Of a DNA stretch of 64,000 bases, positions 37,088-45,111 are shown in pieces. Position 1 is the stretch's first letter. The number at the start of each line of letters is the position of its first letter. Both the position numbers and the translations under genes were made by a program. Origin of the DNA: Allobosea sp. Root381 (lineage in GTDB: Bacteria; Pseudomonadota; Alphaproteobacteria; Rhizobiales; Beijerinckiaceae); assembly GCF_001429395.1 (NCBI RefSeq), contig NZ_LMJT01000001.1, forward strand, positions 65,335 through 129,334, given 5' to 3'. The notes beneath the pieces are model-generated. The model saw nothing but the letters and a program-made list of their open reading frames with translations, was not told the origin of the DNA and ran no database searches.

Positions 37088-38107
37088 CTACTCCTTGCCC
37101 GCGACGCCGGCCTGCGCGAAGGTCGCCATGCCGCCATGGATCGCTGCCGCAGCCTTGACGAGGCTGGCCGCCAGCGCGGCGCCCGTCCCCTCGCCCAGCC
37201 GCATGTCGAGCGCCAGCAACGGTTGCTTGCCGAGATGGGCCAGGACATCGCGATGCGCGCCTTCGGCCGAGAGGTGGCCGGCGAGGCAGTGGTCGATCGC
37301 GGACGGGTCGAGCGCGTGCAGGATCGCGGCAGCGGCCGTCACGACATAGCCGTCGAGGATCACCGGGATGCGCTGCGAGCGGGCGGCGATGATGGCGCCG
37401 CAGATCGCCGCGATCTCGCGTCCGCCGAGGCGGCGCAGCACCTCCAGCGGGTCCTTGAGATGGGCGCCGTGCAACGCGAGCCCGGCCTCCACGGCCGCGA
37501 CCTTGCGCTTCAGGCCGGCGTCGTCGAGGCCGGTGCCGCGCCCGCACCACAAGGTCGCATCGCCGCCATAGAGCGCGGCATAGATCGCCGCCGCCGAGGT
37601 GGTGTTGCCGATGCCCATCTCGCCGAGGCAGAGCAGGTCCGTGCCGCCGACCAGCGCTTCCATGCCGAAAGCCATGGTGGCGACGCAGGCGCGCTCGTCG
37701 AGGGCGTCGCCTTGCGTGAAATCGCCGGTCGGCAGATCGAGCGCGAGGTCGAAGACCTTGAAGCCGAGGTCGAAGGCGGCGCAGATCTGGTTGATGGCCG
37801 CGCCGCCGGCAGCGAAATTCTCCAGCATCTGGCGGGTCACGGCCTGTGGAAAGGCCGAGACGCCCTGCGCGACGACACCGTGGTTCCCGGCGAAGACGCA
37901 GACCAGCGGCCGGTCGACGCTCGGCTTCGCCTTGCCCTGCCAGGCGGCGAGCCATTCGGCTATCTCCTCCATGCGGCCGAGGCTTCCGGCCGGCTTGGTC
38001 AGGTCCTTGTCGCGGGCGCGGACGGCATTGGCGGCGGCCATGTCCGGGCCCGGCATCGCGGCAATGAGTTCGCGAATGTCGTCGAAGGGAAGTCCTGAAG
38101 CGGCCAT
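37088..38107 (-). CDS. cobT: Nicotinate-nucleotide-dimethylbenzimidazole phosphoribosyltransferase
   Basis: Activates dimethylbenzimidazole as alpha-ribazole phosphate for cobalamin's lower ligand. 339 aa. Family stretches visible: [16 protein letters not shown] near 92-107, [15 protein letters not shown] near 181-195, and the catalytic-side [16 protein letters not shown] near 300-315. It is divergent from cobS across 96 bp, too short for a cobalamin riboswitch, and none is visible. Confidence 0.95.
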   Translation of the reverse strand: MAASGLPFDDIRELIAAMPGPDMAAANAVRARDKDLTKPAGSLGRMEEIAEWLAAWQGKAKPSVDRPLVCVFAGNHGVVAQGVSAFPQAVTRQMLENFAAGGAAINQICAAFDLGFKVFDLALDLPTGDFTQGDALDERACVATMAFGMEALVGGTDLLCLGEMGIGNTTSAAAIYAALYGGDATLWCGRGTGLDDAGLKRKVAAVEAGLALHGAHLKDPLEVLRRLGGREIAAICGAIIAARSQRIPVILDGYVVTAAAAILHALDPSAIDHCLAGHLSAEGAHRDVLAHLGKQPLLALDMRLGEGTGAALAASLVKAAAAIHGGMATFAQAGVAGKE

Positions 38108-38203
38108 GGCAGTGATCCAGATGGAAAGGGCGGCCGGGCGTGGCGGCGGGGCCGTGGCTGCTGCTATAGGCTGCGGCTCGCGAAGACAATCGAGGACGGC
38201 GCC

Positions 38204-39070
38204 ATGGCCGATGCGCAGGACGAGATCGCAGGCGCAACGCCGGAGGATACGCCGAGCCCCCCGTCATGGCCGGGCTGGCCGGTCGCGACCGCGATCTGCA
38301 TCCGCTTCTATTCCCGCTTGCAGGTGCCACGCCTGCACGGGGAAAACGATCTCCACGGCCTGCCGGATTTCCGCATCGTGCCGCGCGCGCTGCCCTTCGC
38401 GGCAGTCGTGATCGCGCTGCCGGCGGCGCTGGTTCTGCTGGGCGCCGCGCTTGCCGGCGTCAGCGCGGCGCTCGCCGCCGGGCTTGCGGTAACGGTGTTT
38501 GCGCTGACGACGGGCGCCCTTCACGAGGACGGCCTCGCCGACAGCGCCGACGGGCTGTTCGGCGGCCATACGCCGGAGCGCCGGCTCGAGATCATGAAGG
38601 ACAGCCGCGTCGGCTCCTATGGTGCGATCGCGCTCGTGCTCTCGCTGCTGCTGCGGGTAGCGGCGCTCGCGTCGATCCTGGAGGCGGCCGGTGCCTGGGC
38701 GGCGGCGGTGGCGGTCATCGCCGCCGCGCCCTGGTCCCGAGCCGAGGGCTTGCGCCTGCTGGCGACCGAGCCGCCTGCCCGCAGCGTCGGCACGGCCGCG
38801 GCTGTGGGCCAACCGACGCGGAGCACCGCATTCTTCGCGCTGACGCTTTCGGCAGCCCTCGCCAGCGCCGTCACGCTTGCATCCGCTCTGCCGATCGCAG
38901 GCCTTGTCGGCGGCCTCCTGCTCGCCAGCCTGGCCGCCAGGGTCATCGCAGGATCGAGCAGGCGGCTGATCGGCGGCCAGACCGGCGATATCCTCGGCGC
39001 GGCCCAGCAACTCGCCGAGATCGCGATCTATCTCGGCTTCGCGTTGGCGCTGGGACTTGCCGGGAAATGA
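38204..39070 (+). CDS. cobS: Adenosylcobinamide-GDP ribazoletransferase (cobalamin synthase)
   Basis: Joins alpha-ribazole to adenosylcobinamide-GDP at the inner membrane, completing cobalamin. 288 aa with several helices; the Asp-rich site [16 protein letters not shown] near 106-121 is the family signature, and [14 protein letters not shown] follows. The long polar N-terminus ([13 protein letters not shown]) precedes the ATPase-free membrane fold. Overlaps the small DUF1289 gene by 4 bp. Confidence 0.93.
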   Translation: MADAQDEIAGATPEDTPSPPSWPGWPVATAICIRFYSRLQVPRLHGENDLHGLPDFRIVPRALPFAAVVIALPAALVLLGAALAGVSAALAAGLAVTVFALTTGALHEDGLADSADGLFGGHTPERRLEIMKDSRVGSYGAIALVLSLLLRVAALASILEAAGAWAAAVAVIAAAPWSRAEGLRLLATEPPARSVGTAAAVGQPTRSTAFFALTLSAALASAVTLASALPIAGLVGGLLLASLAARVIAGSSRRLIGGQTGDILGAAQQLAEIAIYLGFALALGLAGK

Positions 39071-39255
39071 GCGGCGTTTCCACGCCCTGCATCAGGATCT
39101 GCGTGATCGATCAGGCCCGCAGGCTGTGTGAAGGCTGCGGGCGAACGTTAGCCGAGATTGCAGGCTGGCCGCGGATGAGCGAGGCGGAGCGGCTCGAGAT
39201 CATGCGGGAACTGCCGGGTCGCTTGGCGACGAGTGAACCGGAACGTTTCCGCTGA
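39067..39255 (+). CDS. DUF1289 protein, small Cys-rich
   Basis: 62 aa. The four-Cys layout [20 protein letters not shown], with [16 protein letters not shown] after it, defines DUF1289; the cysteines could bind zinc or an Fe-S cluster. The ATG at 39067 is inside the cobS stop (ATGA), so it is translated with cobS. This pairing with cobS is found in many alphaproteobacteria; the function is unknown. Confidence 0.85.
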   Translation: MSGVSTPCIRICVIDQARRLCEGCGRTLAEIAGWPRMSEAERLEIMRELPGRLATSEPERFR

Positions 39256-39293
39256 CGCCATAGCGCCAATGGAACGTCGCCGCTCCCCTTCGC

Positions 39294-40127
39294 TCAGGCC
39301 AGGAGCGACCAGATGAAGCGACTGGCCACCACCAGCAGGAACAGCCCGAAGACAACCTCCAGCTTGCGCTTGGAAAGCCGGTGCGCGAGGCGTGCGCCCA
39401 TGGGAGCGGTCCAGATCGAGGTCGGGATGAAGAGCAGGAAGCCGATCAGCGAGACATAGCCGAGCGAGAGCGGCGGCAGCACGTCCATCTTCGGCCAGCC
39501 GGCATAGATGTAGCCGAGCGCGCCCGGGATCGAGATCAGCACGCCGAGGCCGGACGACGTCGCGACTGCCTGATGAATCGGGCGGCCATAGAAGGTCATG
39601 AACAGGCTCGATAGCTGGCCCCCGCCGATGCCCATCAGGGCGGAGAGCACGCCGATGACCGAGCCATAGACGGACATCAGCACCTTGCCCGGCATCTCCG
39701 TGCCGAGCTTCCAGCGGTCGGAGGCGAAGAGAAGACGCAGCGCGCTGGCAACGGCGACGACCACGAAGACGATCTTGAACAGGTCGGCCGGCGCGAAGCG
39801 GGCGATGTAGCTGCCGGCCATGACGCCGAGCACAACGGGCAGCGCCCAGATCTTCAGGATCGAGATATCGACCAGGCCCTTGGCCCGGTGGGCGTTGAAG
39901 GAGCGGATCGAGGTCGGGATGATGATCGCCAACGAGGTGCCGACGCAGAGAGGCATGCGGATATCCTCGGGCACGCCGATGACGCGAAAGACCTCGTAGA
40001 GGATCGGCACGATGACCGCCCCGCCGCCGACGCCGAAGAGACCCGCCAGAACGCCAGTGGCGGCACCGGCGGCAACAAGAGAGGCAGCGAGGAAAACGAG
40101 TTCCTCGACCGATATTCCAGCAAACAT
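39294..40127 (-). CDS. TSUP family permease (TauE/SafE, sulfite or organosulfonate exporter type)
   Basis: 277 aa with about eight helices. The paired repeats carry GVLAGLFGVGGGAVIVPIL near 24-42 and GVLSALMGIGGGQLSSLF near 155-172, the hallmark glycine motifs. The ATG at 40127 starts the first helix; an upstream extension lacks hydrophobicity. Exports sulfite, sulfoacetate or similar anions; neighbours do not reveal which. Confidence 0.88.
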   Translation of the reverse strand: MFAGISVEELVFLAASLVAAGAATGVLAGLFGVGGGAVIVPILYEVFRVIGVPEDIRMPLCVGTSLAIIIPTSIRSFNAHRAKGLVDISILKIWALPVVLGVMAGSYIARFAPADLFKIVFVVVAVASALRLLFASDRWKLGTEMPGKVLMSVYGSVIGVLSALMGIGGGQLSSLFMTFYGRPIHQAVATSSGLGVLISIPGALGYIYAGWPKMDVLPPLSLGYVSLIGFLLFIPTSIWTAPMGARLAHRLSKRKLEVVFGLFLLVVASRFIWSLLA

Positions 40128-40433
40128 GTAACCCGATCCGAAATAATTCGCCGCTGCTGTGGGCGATTTCCCGGCCCGGGGCAAGCACGCCTGAGCTTGA
40201 GCGGTATGCAGCGACGCAGTCCTTCGAGGGAAGCAAGAACGGTGCCCGAGACCGGAGACGCCAATGCTCCGCATGCGGACCCTACGTCACCTGGCGGCGG
40301 GACAGACAGGGCGATGATCTATAGGCTGCTGGCCGTGCCGGTAGGTCGGGCGCGCGTGAAAGGAGAAGGGCAGGAGCAACAGCGACCCGGGACGACGCCG
40401 GCTCGGACAACCACAAATCACGGGAGGTAAAGT
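40128..40433. other. Divergent intergenic region
   Basis: 306 bp between the TSUP permease and the lactonase gene. No convincing ORF. It holds both promoters in principle; the only clear element is the GGGAGGT ribosome binding site 6 nt before the lactonase start. Confidence 0.5.
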
Positions 40434-41675
40434 ATGACAGGCCAATCTGCTCACGACTGCGACCTCATGCCGCCGCAAGCTGCGGTGCTTTCCCGACGGA
40501 CGCTGATCCATGCGGCCGGGCTCGGAGCGCTCGCCGCGACCGCCGGCTCCGCCCTCGCCCAGCCCGCCGCGGCGCCGGCCGCCCCTCCGACCACGATCAC
40601 CACCCCGCCACGCGACTTCAGCCGGCGCGGCGCGCCGACGACCTATTTCTGGGATCCCGACGTCATCGCCGTCGATCCGGTCTTCAACGGGCTGGCCCAG
40701 CCCAACGCTCCTATCCAGCGGATCTGGACCGGCGGGCTCTGGTGCGAAGGACCGGCCTGGAACGCCCAGGGCAAATACCTTGTCTGGAGCGACATCCCGC
40801 GCAACCGGCAGATGCGCTGGATCGAGGATGACGGCCACGTCACCGTCTTCCGGTCGCCGTCCGGCAACAGCAACGGCAACAGCTTCGACTTCCAGGGCCG
40901 GCAGCTCTCCTGCGAACACCTCAACCGACGCGTCGTGCGCTATGAGCTCGACGGCTCGGCGACCGTTATTGCCGAGCGCTTCGACGGCAAGCGGCTGAAT
41001 TCGCCCAACGACATCGTCGCCCACCCCGACGGAAGCTACTGGTTCACCGATCCGCCCTATGGCGGCCAGCTCTATGAGGGAGCCCCCGATGCGGCCGGCG
41101 GCCCGAGCAACGCCAACGGCAAGATCAATCCCCGCCTCGGCCAGTTGCCCGGTATCGGCGAGTTCAAGCGGGAGCTGCCGACCAACACCTATCGGCTCGA
41201 TCCGAGCGGGCGCGTCGATCTCGTCGTGCCGGAATCGCAGGTGCCCGACCCCAACGGCCTGTGCTTCTCGCCAGACTTCAAGAAGCTCTACATCGCCTCG
41301 ACCGGCAAGGGCCCGGGCGACTCCGGCCCCGGCGGCAAGGGCGACATCCATGTCTTCGACGTCGGCACCGACAACAAGCTCAGCAACGGCCGGGTCTTCT
41401 CGGATTGCATGTTCGACGGCATCAATTGCGGGCCCGACGGCTTGCGCTGCGATGTCGAAGGCAACCTCTGGGCCTCGTCCAATGCCGGGCGCAATGTCGG
41501 CTATAACGGCGTCAACGTCTTCAATCCCGCCGGCAAGCTGATCGGCCGCATCCGCCTGCCGGAGGTCTGCGGCAATGTCTGCTTCGGCGGGCCGAAGCGG
41601 AACCGGCTGTTCATGGCCGCGAGCCAGTCGATCTACGCGCTTTATCTCGCGACCCAGGGCGCGGCGCCGGCCTGA
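40434..41675 (+). CDS. Exported SMP-30/gluconolactonase family protein
   Basis: 413 aa with a Tat signal (LSRRTLIHAAGLGALAATAGSALAQ, cut near residue 43). The beta-propeller has ligands typical of the family: Glu in WCEGPAWNAQGKYLVWSD near 103-120, the Asn of LNSPNDIVAHPDGSYWFTDP near 188-207, the Asn of DPNGLCFSPDFKKLYIA near 266-282, and Asp in GPDGLRCDVEGNLW. Binds a divalent metal and hydrolyses a sugar lactone or similar ester in the periplasm. Confidence 0.88.
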   Translation: MTGQSAHDCDLMPPQAAVLSRRTLIHAAGLGALAATAGSALAQPAAAPAAPPTTITTPPRDFSRRGAPTTYFWDPDVIAVDPVFNGLAQPNAPIQRIWTGGLWCEGPAWNAQGKYLVWSDIPRNRQMRWIEDDGHVTVFRSPSGNSNGNSFDFQGRQLSCEHLNRRVVRYELDGSATVIAERFDGKRLNSPNDIVAHPDGSYWFTDPPYGGQLYEGAPDAAGGPSNANGKINPRLGQLPGIGEFKRELPTNTYRLDPSGRVDLVVPESQVPDPNGLCFSPDFKKLYIASTGKGPGDSGPGGKGDIHVFDVGTDNKLSNGRVFSDCMFDGINCGPDGLRCDVEGNLWASSNAGRNVGYNGVNVFNPAGKLIGRIRLPEVCGNVCFGGPKRNRLFMAASQSIYALYLATQGAAPA

Positions 41676-41711
41676 GGCGCGAGATAGCCGTCATTCGAGG
41701 AGAGTTTGCGA

Positions 41712-41777
41712 CGAAGCAATTCAGGGGCGGCAGCGCTCTACGTCCCCCTGGATTGCTTCGCTTCGCTCGCAATGACG
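41712..41777. repeat. REP-like imperfect inverted repeat
   Basis: CGAAGCAATTCAGGGG (41712-41727) pairs with CCCCTGGATTGCTTCG (41745-41760), 15 of 16 positions, across a 17-nt loop. It is followed by CTTCGCTCGCAATGACG. Sequences ending in this GCTTCGCTCGCAATGAC-type tail are widespread extragenic repeats in Hyphomicrobiales genomes. It sits between the convergent lactonase and DUF1428 genes and could act as a bidirectional terminator. Confidence 0.75.
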
Positions 41778-41792
41778 GCGTGTGCTTTCGGT

Positions 41793-42503
41793 TCAAGCGT
41801 CGAGGATCGGCGCGAAACCGCCATGGATCATGCGCTTGCCATCGAAGGGCATGGTCTTGGACGCCATGCGCGGGTCCTGCATCAGCTTGCCCCAGCCCTC
41901 GTCGCGCGCCTGCTTCGAGGGCCATTCGATCCACGAAAAGGCGACGGTCTCGCCGGGCTCGGCCTTCACCGCCCCCTTGAAATCCGTGACCTTGCCGTCG
42001 GGGACGTCGTCGCCCCACGCATCGACGACGCGCGTCGCGCCGTGCTCCTTGAACAAGGCTGCGCATTCCGCCGAAAAGGCCTGATAATCGCCCTTCCGCT
42101 CGTTGGGCACGGCGGCGAGCATGCCATCGACATAGCCCATGGTGCCGCCCCGGCCTTCCTCGACGAGATTCGCGAAGCCGCCATAGATCATGCGCTTCCC
42201 GTCGAACGGCATCTCGCCCATCTGCTTCATGCGCGGGTCGGCCATCATCTTCTCGCCGACGCTGTCGCGGGTGGCGCGGTCGGGATACTCGATCCAGGAG
42301 AACACCACGACCTCGTCGGGATTGGCCTTCACAGCCCCCTTGAAGTCCGTGAGCTTGCCGTCCGGGACATCGTCGCCCCAGGCCTCGACCATGCGGGTCG
42401 CTCCGAATTCCTTAAACAGGTCCCAGGCCTTCGTTGCGTGCTCGCGGTAGACATCCTTGTTCGCGGCCGGGACGGCCACGACGAAACCATCGACATAAGA
42501 CAT
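41793..42503 (-). CDS. Tandem DUF1428 protein
   Basis: 236 aa made of two DUF1428 (YbaA-like ferredoxin-fold) domains, about 1-115 and 120-236. Each has YVDG, VEAWGDDVPDGK / VDAWGDDVPDGK, FKGAVKA, and DGKRMIYGGF / DGKRMIHGGF. Normal family members are a single domain of about 115-120 aa that dimerises; the fusion makes the dimer in one chain. Function unknown; often beside SRPBCC and ArsR genes, as here (last gene of the 41.8-44.3 kb group). Confidence 0.88.
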   Translation of the reverse strand: MSYVDGFVVAVPAANKDVYREHATKAWDLFKEFGATRMVEAWGDDVPDGKLTDFKGAVKANPDEVVVFSWIEYPDRATRDSVGEKMMADPRMKQMGEMPFDGKRMIYGGFANLVEEGRGGTMGYVDGMLAAVPNERKGDYQAFSAECAALFKEHGATRVVDAWGDDVPDGKVTDFKGAVKAEPGETVAFSWIEWPSKQARDEGWGKLMQDPRMASKTMPFDGKRMIHGGFAPILDA

Positions 42504-42603
42504 TGCATCGATCTCCCTTGCTGGCGGCCAGCCGGACGCCGGCCGCATCTCTCGGTGGATGAAGGCAAGTCGCCGGATAACGCGCTTTGCCGCGATAGGT
42601 TCG

Positions 42604-43356
42604 TCAGCCGCAGCAGGACGCGACCGACCCCACAGGCATGATCCTGGCGCGCGACGCCGGCTTGTCCTCGTAGCGATCGTGATGGCGCATCCAGTCCATG
42701 ATTTCCTGCTCGTTGCGGCCCTTCGGCGTCATGTCGAGGACGTTGTAGGCTCCGATCAGGAGGTCGCCGCCGCGACCATAGGTCGAGTAGGTGTGGAAGA
42801 TATCGCCCTTGTCGTCGCGATAGAAGACGCTGAAGCCCGGCATCTCGCCGCCCTCGCCGTCATGCATCTCGTAGTTGTACTCGTAGCGCCCGGCGGCCTT
42901 CTCCTCCGGGCTGGGCGAGACGTGGAAATCGGCGTTGAAGTCGCTGCCGGCCGAGGACACCCAGTCGAATTCCCAGCCCATGCGTTTCCGGAACGGCTGG
43001 AACTCGGCATAGGGCGCATGCGAGACCGCGACGAGGCTGACATCGTGATGTCTCAGATGCTGGTTGGGGCCGTCGAAATGGTCGGCCAGGAACGAACAGC
43101 CCGGGCAGCCCTCCTTCCATCCCGGCCCGAACATGAAATGGTAGATCACAAGCTGGCTGTTGGCGCCGAAGAGCTCGGCGAGCGTCCGGCGCCCGTTCGC
43201 GCCCTCGAAGACATAGTTCTTGTCGATCCTGACCCAGGGCAAGGCGCGGCGCTCGGCGCTGAGCGCGTCACGCTGGCGGGTGAACTCCTTTTCGTGGGCA
43301 AGATGCGCCTTTCGCGCGGCGATCCATGCCTCTCGGGATACGACCTGATGCTGCAT
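42604..43356 (-). CDS. DUF899 thioredoxin-like family protein
   Basis: 250 aa. KNYVFEGANGRRTLAELF then YHFMFGPGWKEGCPGCSFLADHFDG near 70-94 carries the Cys-x-x-Cys of this thioredoxin-fold family, and TYSTYGRGGDLL near 193-204 is conserved. The C-terminus ends with vicinal cysteines (VASCCG). A GAGGAG ribosome binding site precedes the ATG at 43356. It lies in an apparent operon with an ArsR regulator and an SRPBCC protein. Function not established. Confidence 0.88.
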   Translation of the reverse strand: MQHQVVSREAWIAARKAHLAHEKEFTRQRDALSAERRALPWVRIDKNYVFEGANGRRTLAELFGANSQLVIYHFMFGPGWKEGCPGCSFLADHFDGPNQHLRHHDVSLVAVSHAPYAEFQPFRKRMGWEFDWVSSAGSDFNADFHVSPSPEEKAAGRYEYNYEMHDGEGGEMPGFSVFYRDDKGDIFHTYSTYGRGGDLLIGAYNVLDMTPKGRNEQEIMDWMRHHDRYEDKPASRARIMPVGSVASCCG

Positions 43357-43475
43357 CGTTGCGTCTCCTCGTGATGCGGGCCTTTCGCCCGGCGGTTTCC
43401 CCCTTTGGCATCGTTGCGGCACGAGCCGACGAACGGGAGTGCTCGTCCCGCGTCGCCCAGCCGCTATCGCATTGC

Positions 43476-43916
43476 TCAGGCGAACAGCGCCTCCAGCTTG
43501 ACCAGCGAGCCGGTCCAGCCATGGGTGTGGCCGATGACCGCCTGCTCGTCGAAGAGCTTCTCATGCAGAAGCGTCAGAATCGTGCCGTCGCCCTCGCCCT
43601 TGAACGTGACGGTTACGCGCGAGACACGCTCCGGCGTCGTCACCCAGGACCAGCTGAGGACCAGGCGCTGATCCGGGACGAATTCGAGATAGGTCCCCGA
43701 CACCTCATGTCGCTCGCCCGTGTTCTCCAGCATGACCACCCGGTAGGAACCGCCGAGGCGCGGGTCGACCTGCACCTCCATCGTCTCGACATTCTCGGGC
43801 CCGAACCAGCGCATCAGCAGCTCCGGATCCGTCCAGGCCTGAAAGACTTCGGAAGGCGTCGCGTTCAGGCGCCGCTTCAGGGTCAGGCTCGGCGTAGTCT
43901 CGAGCTTCTTGTCCAT
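43476..43916 (-). CDS. SRPBCC (AHSA1/START-like) domain protein
   Basis: 146 aa with the hydrophobic-cavity fold: LNATPSEVFQAWTDPELLMRWFGP near 17-40, GGSYRVVMLENTGERHEVSGTYLEF and a C-terminal helix HTHGWTGSLVKLEALF. These proteins bind small hydrophobic ligands and are commonly co-encoded with ArsR regulators, as here (27 bp downstream of the regulator). Confidence 0.9.
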   Translation of the reverse strand: MDKKLETTPSLTLKRRLNATPSEVFQAWTDPELLMRWFGPENVETMEVQVDPRLGGSYRVVMLENTGERHEVSGTYLEFVPDQRLVLSWSWVTTPERVSRVTVTFKGEGDGTILTLLHEKLFDEQAVIGHTHGWTGSLVKLEALFA

Positions 43917-43943
43917 TGGGCTTGCCTTCCCCAGTGTTCGCGG

Positions 43944-44315
43944 TCAGGCGCCGCCGCTCCCGCCCTCCCCGGGAGCGGGATCGCGGCGACGTTCGTTCAA
44001 TAGGGCTTCCAGCGCATCAAGGCGCTGCGTCCAAAAGCGCTGGTAGCGTGCGAGCCAGCTCATCGCCTCCTCCATCGGATCGGCATTGAGACGGCAGGAG
44101 ACGGTGCGTCCCGTCTTCGTCCGCGTGATGAGCCCGGCATGGGACAGGACGTCGAGATGCTTCATCACGGCCGGCAGCGACATCGCGAAGGGCTGCGCCA
44201 ACTCGCTGACCGACAAGGCCTCCTCGCCCTCCAGCCGCGCGAGCAGCGCCCGCCGCGTCGGGTCCGACAGGGCGGAGAAGGTGCGGTCGAGCTGCGCCTG
44301 CTGAAACTTAACCAT
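43944..44315 (-). CDS. ArsR/SmtB family transcriptional regulator
   Basis: 123 aa winged helix-turn-helix. LDRTFSALSDPTRRALLARLEGEEALSVSELAQPFAMSLPAVMKHLDVLSHAGLI covers residues 8-62, including the recognition helix. No metal-binding Cys pair is present (the usual ELCVC site is absent), so it senses something other than arsenite-type metals. First gene of the operon; its start codon is inside a perfect 8-bp inverted repeat, suggesting autorepression. Confidence 0.92.
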   Translation of the reverse strand: MVKFQQAQLDRTFSALSDPTRRALLARLEGEEALSVSELAQPFAMSLPAVMKHLDVLSHAGLITRTKTGRTVSCRLNADPMEEAMSWLARYQRFWTQRLDALEALLNERRRDPAPGEGGSGGA

Positions 44316-44326
44316 AAAGTTAAGTT
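44305..44326. promoter_or_regulatory. ArsR operator over the start codon
   Basis: AACTTAAC (44305-44312) and GTTAAGTT (44319-44326) are perfect inverted repeats with a 6-bp spacer that contains the ATG of the ArsR gene. The AT-rich arms are typical of ArsR-family operators (consensus built around TTAA/CAA-type arms). Binding here would block transcription or translation start. Confidence 0.7.
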
Positions 44327-44651
44327 ATCGCAGACACTCAGGGGACGTCAAGCCCGAAATCGATTCAGTCGGAAACGCTGTAGGGAAAGGCGAAGTTTGC
44401 CGCAGTGTAAGAAAGCGACCGCAATCCTGCTGGAGCGCACCGGGACCTGTCCAGAATGGAAGACTGCTGGTCCGCAATCGGAGCGAAGATTTTCCGGTCG
44501 TTGGCTCATTTGTAGGCGCTCCGGAAATTTGGTCAGATTTACCTGCCTAAAGCGCGTCCCAATGTGAGCGGAGATCTGCCTCACCACTAATGTGAGTGGA
44601 ACCATAATTTGCCTTAGTGACGCATCGGCGCACCGCAAATGACGCATCAGT

Positions 44652-44679
44652 CTGCCGCACCCTCGCGGCAGGATTTTTT
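44652..44679 (+). terminator. Orphan intrinsic terminator
   Basis: A 7-bp perfect stem CTGCCGC/GCGGCAG (44652-44658, 44665-44671), a 6-nt loop, and then GATTTTTT. It is oriented to end plus-strand transcription although no plus-strand gene is recognised within the 330 bp upstream. A second small hairpin, CCACT/AGTGG, lies at about 44584-44599. Confidence 0.6.
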
Positions 44680-45032
44680 CCGGTCAGTTTTCGAGCAGCC
44701 GTTGAAGCCCGCGCCTGGGGGCGGATGGAGAATGGCTGCGGCGACGCAGGCGCTCCCGGGACGGGAGAAGATCGCGATGTCAGAAGAGCATCAGGTTCGC
44801 CTGCGCGATCGCGCCTGCTCTTGGCGTCCGTCAGTTCTCGATCGAGGACGGCCTCCGAGCGCATCACGTTGACGATGCGGATGTGAAGGTGACCAACCGG
44901 TACAATCTTGGTCAGACGGCCGATCGGTAAGCGCAATGACCAGTGCGGTCGCCGCAAACTGTAACGTGCCACCCCCATCCAGACTTCTTAGGTTTCCAGG
45001 CGGCTTCAGTCGGGCCTTCGGTTTTTTGGATC

Positions 45033-45057
45033 GGAACCCCTGCACACGGCAATCGTT
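45033..45057 (+). promoter_or_regulatory. EcfG-type general stress promoter of opgG
   Basis: GGAAC (45033-45037), 16 nt, CGTT (45054-45057): an exact match to the alphaproteobacterial EcfG consensus, 55 bp upstream of the opgG start codon. Such promoters serve the PhyR-NepR-EcfG stress response. Confidence 0.65.
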
Positions 45058-45111
45058 CTAAATTGGCTTGGCCAGCCGCTGGCCTCGCCATTTCGGAACA
45101 GGAGCAAGCTA

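Larger units (their letters stand above)
44316..45111. other. Gene-poor 0.8-kb region
   Basis: Almost 800 bp between the divergent ArsR and opgG genes. It is less GC-rich than its flanks; several short frames exist, but none resembles a protein I know. It carries the ArsR operator at one end, an orphan plus-strand terminator at 44652-44679, and the opgG promoter at the other end. It may hold a degraded gene or a small RNA. Confidence 0.5.

Noticed and set aside
38108-38203. Cobalamin riboswitch between cobT and cobS
   Set aside because: Only 96 bp are available and no B12-box-like sequence was seen.
44547-44978. 143-codon minus-strand ORF in the gene-poor region
   Set aside because: No domain, no ribosome binding site; conflicts with the terminator. 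A degraded gene cannot be excluded.
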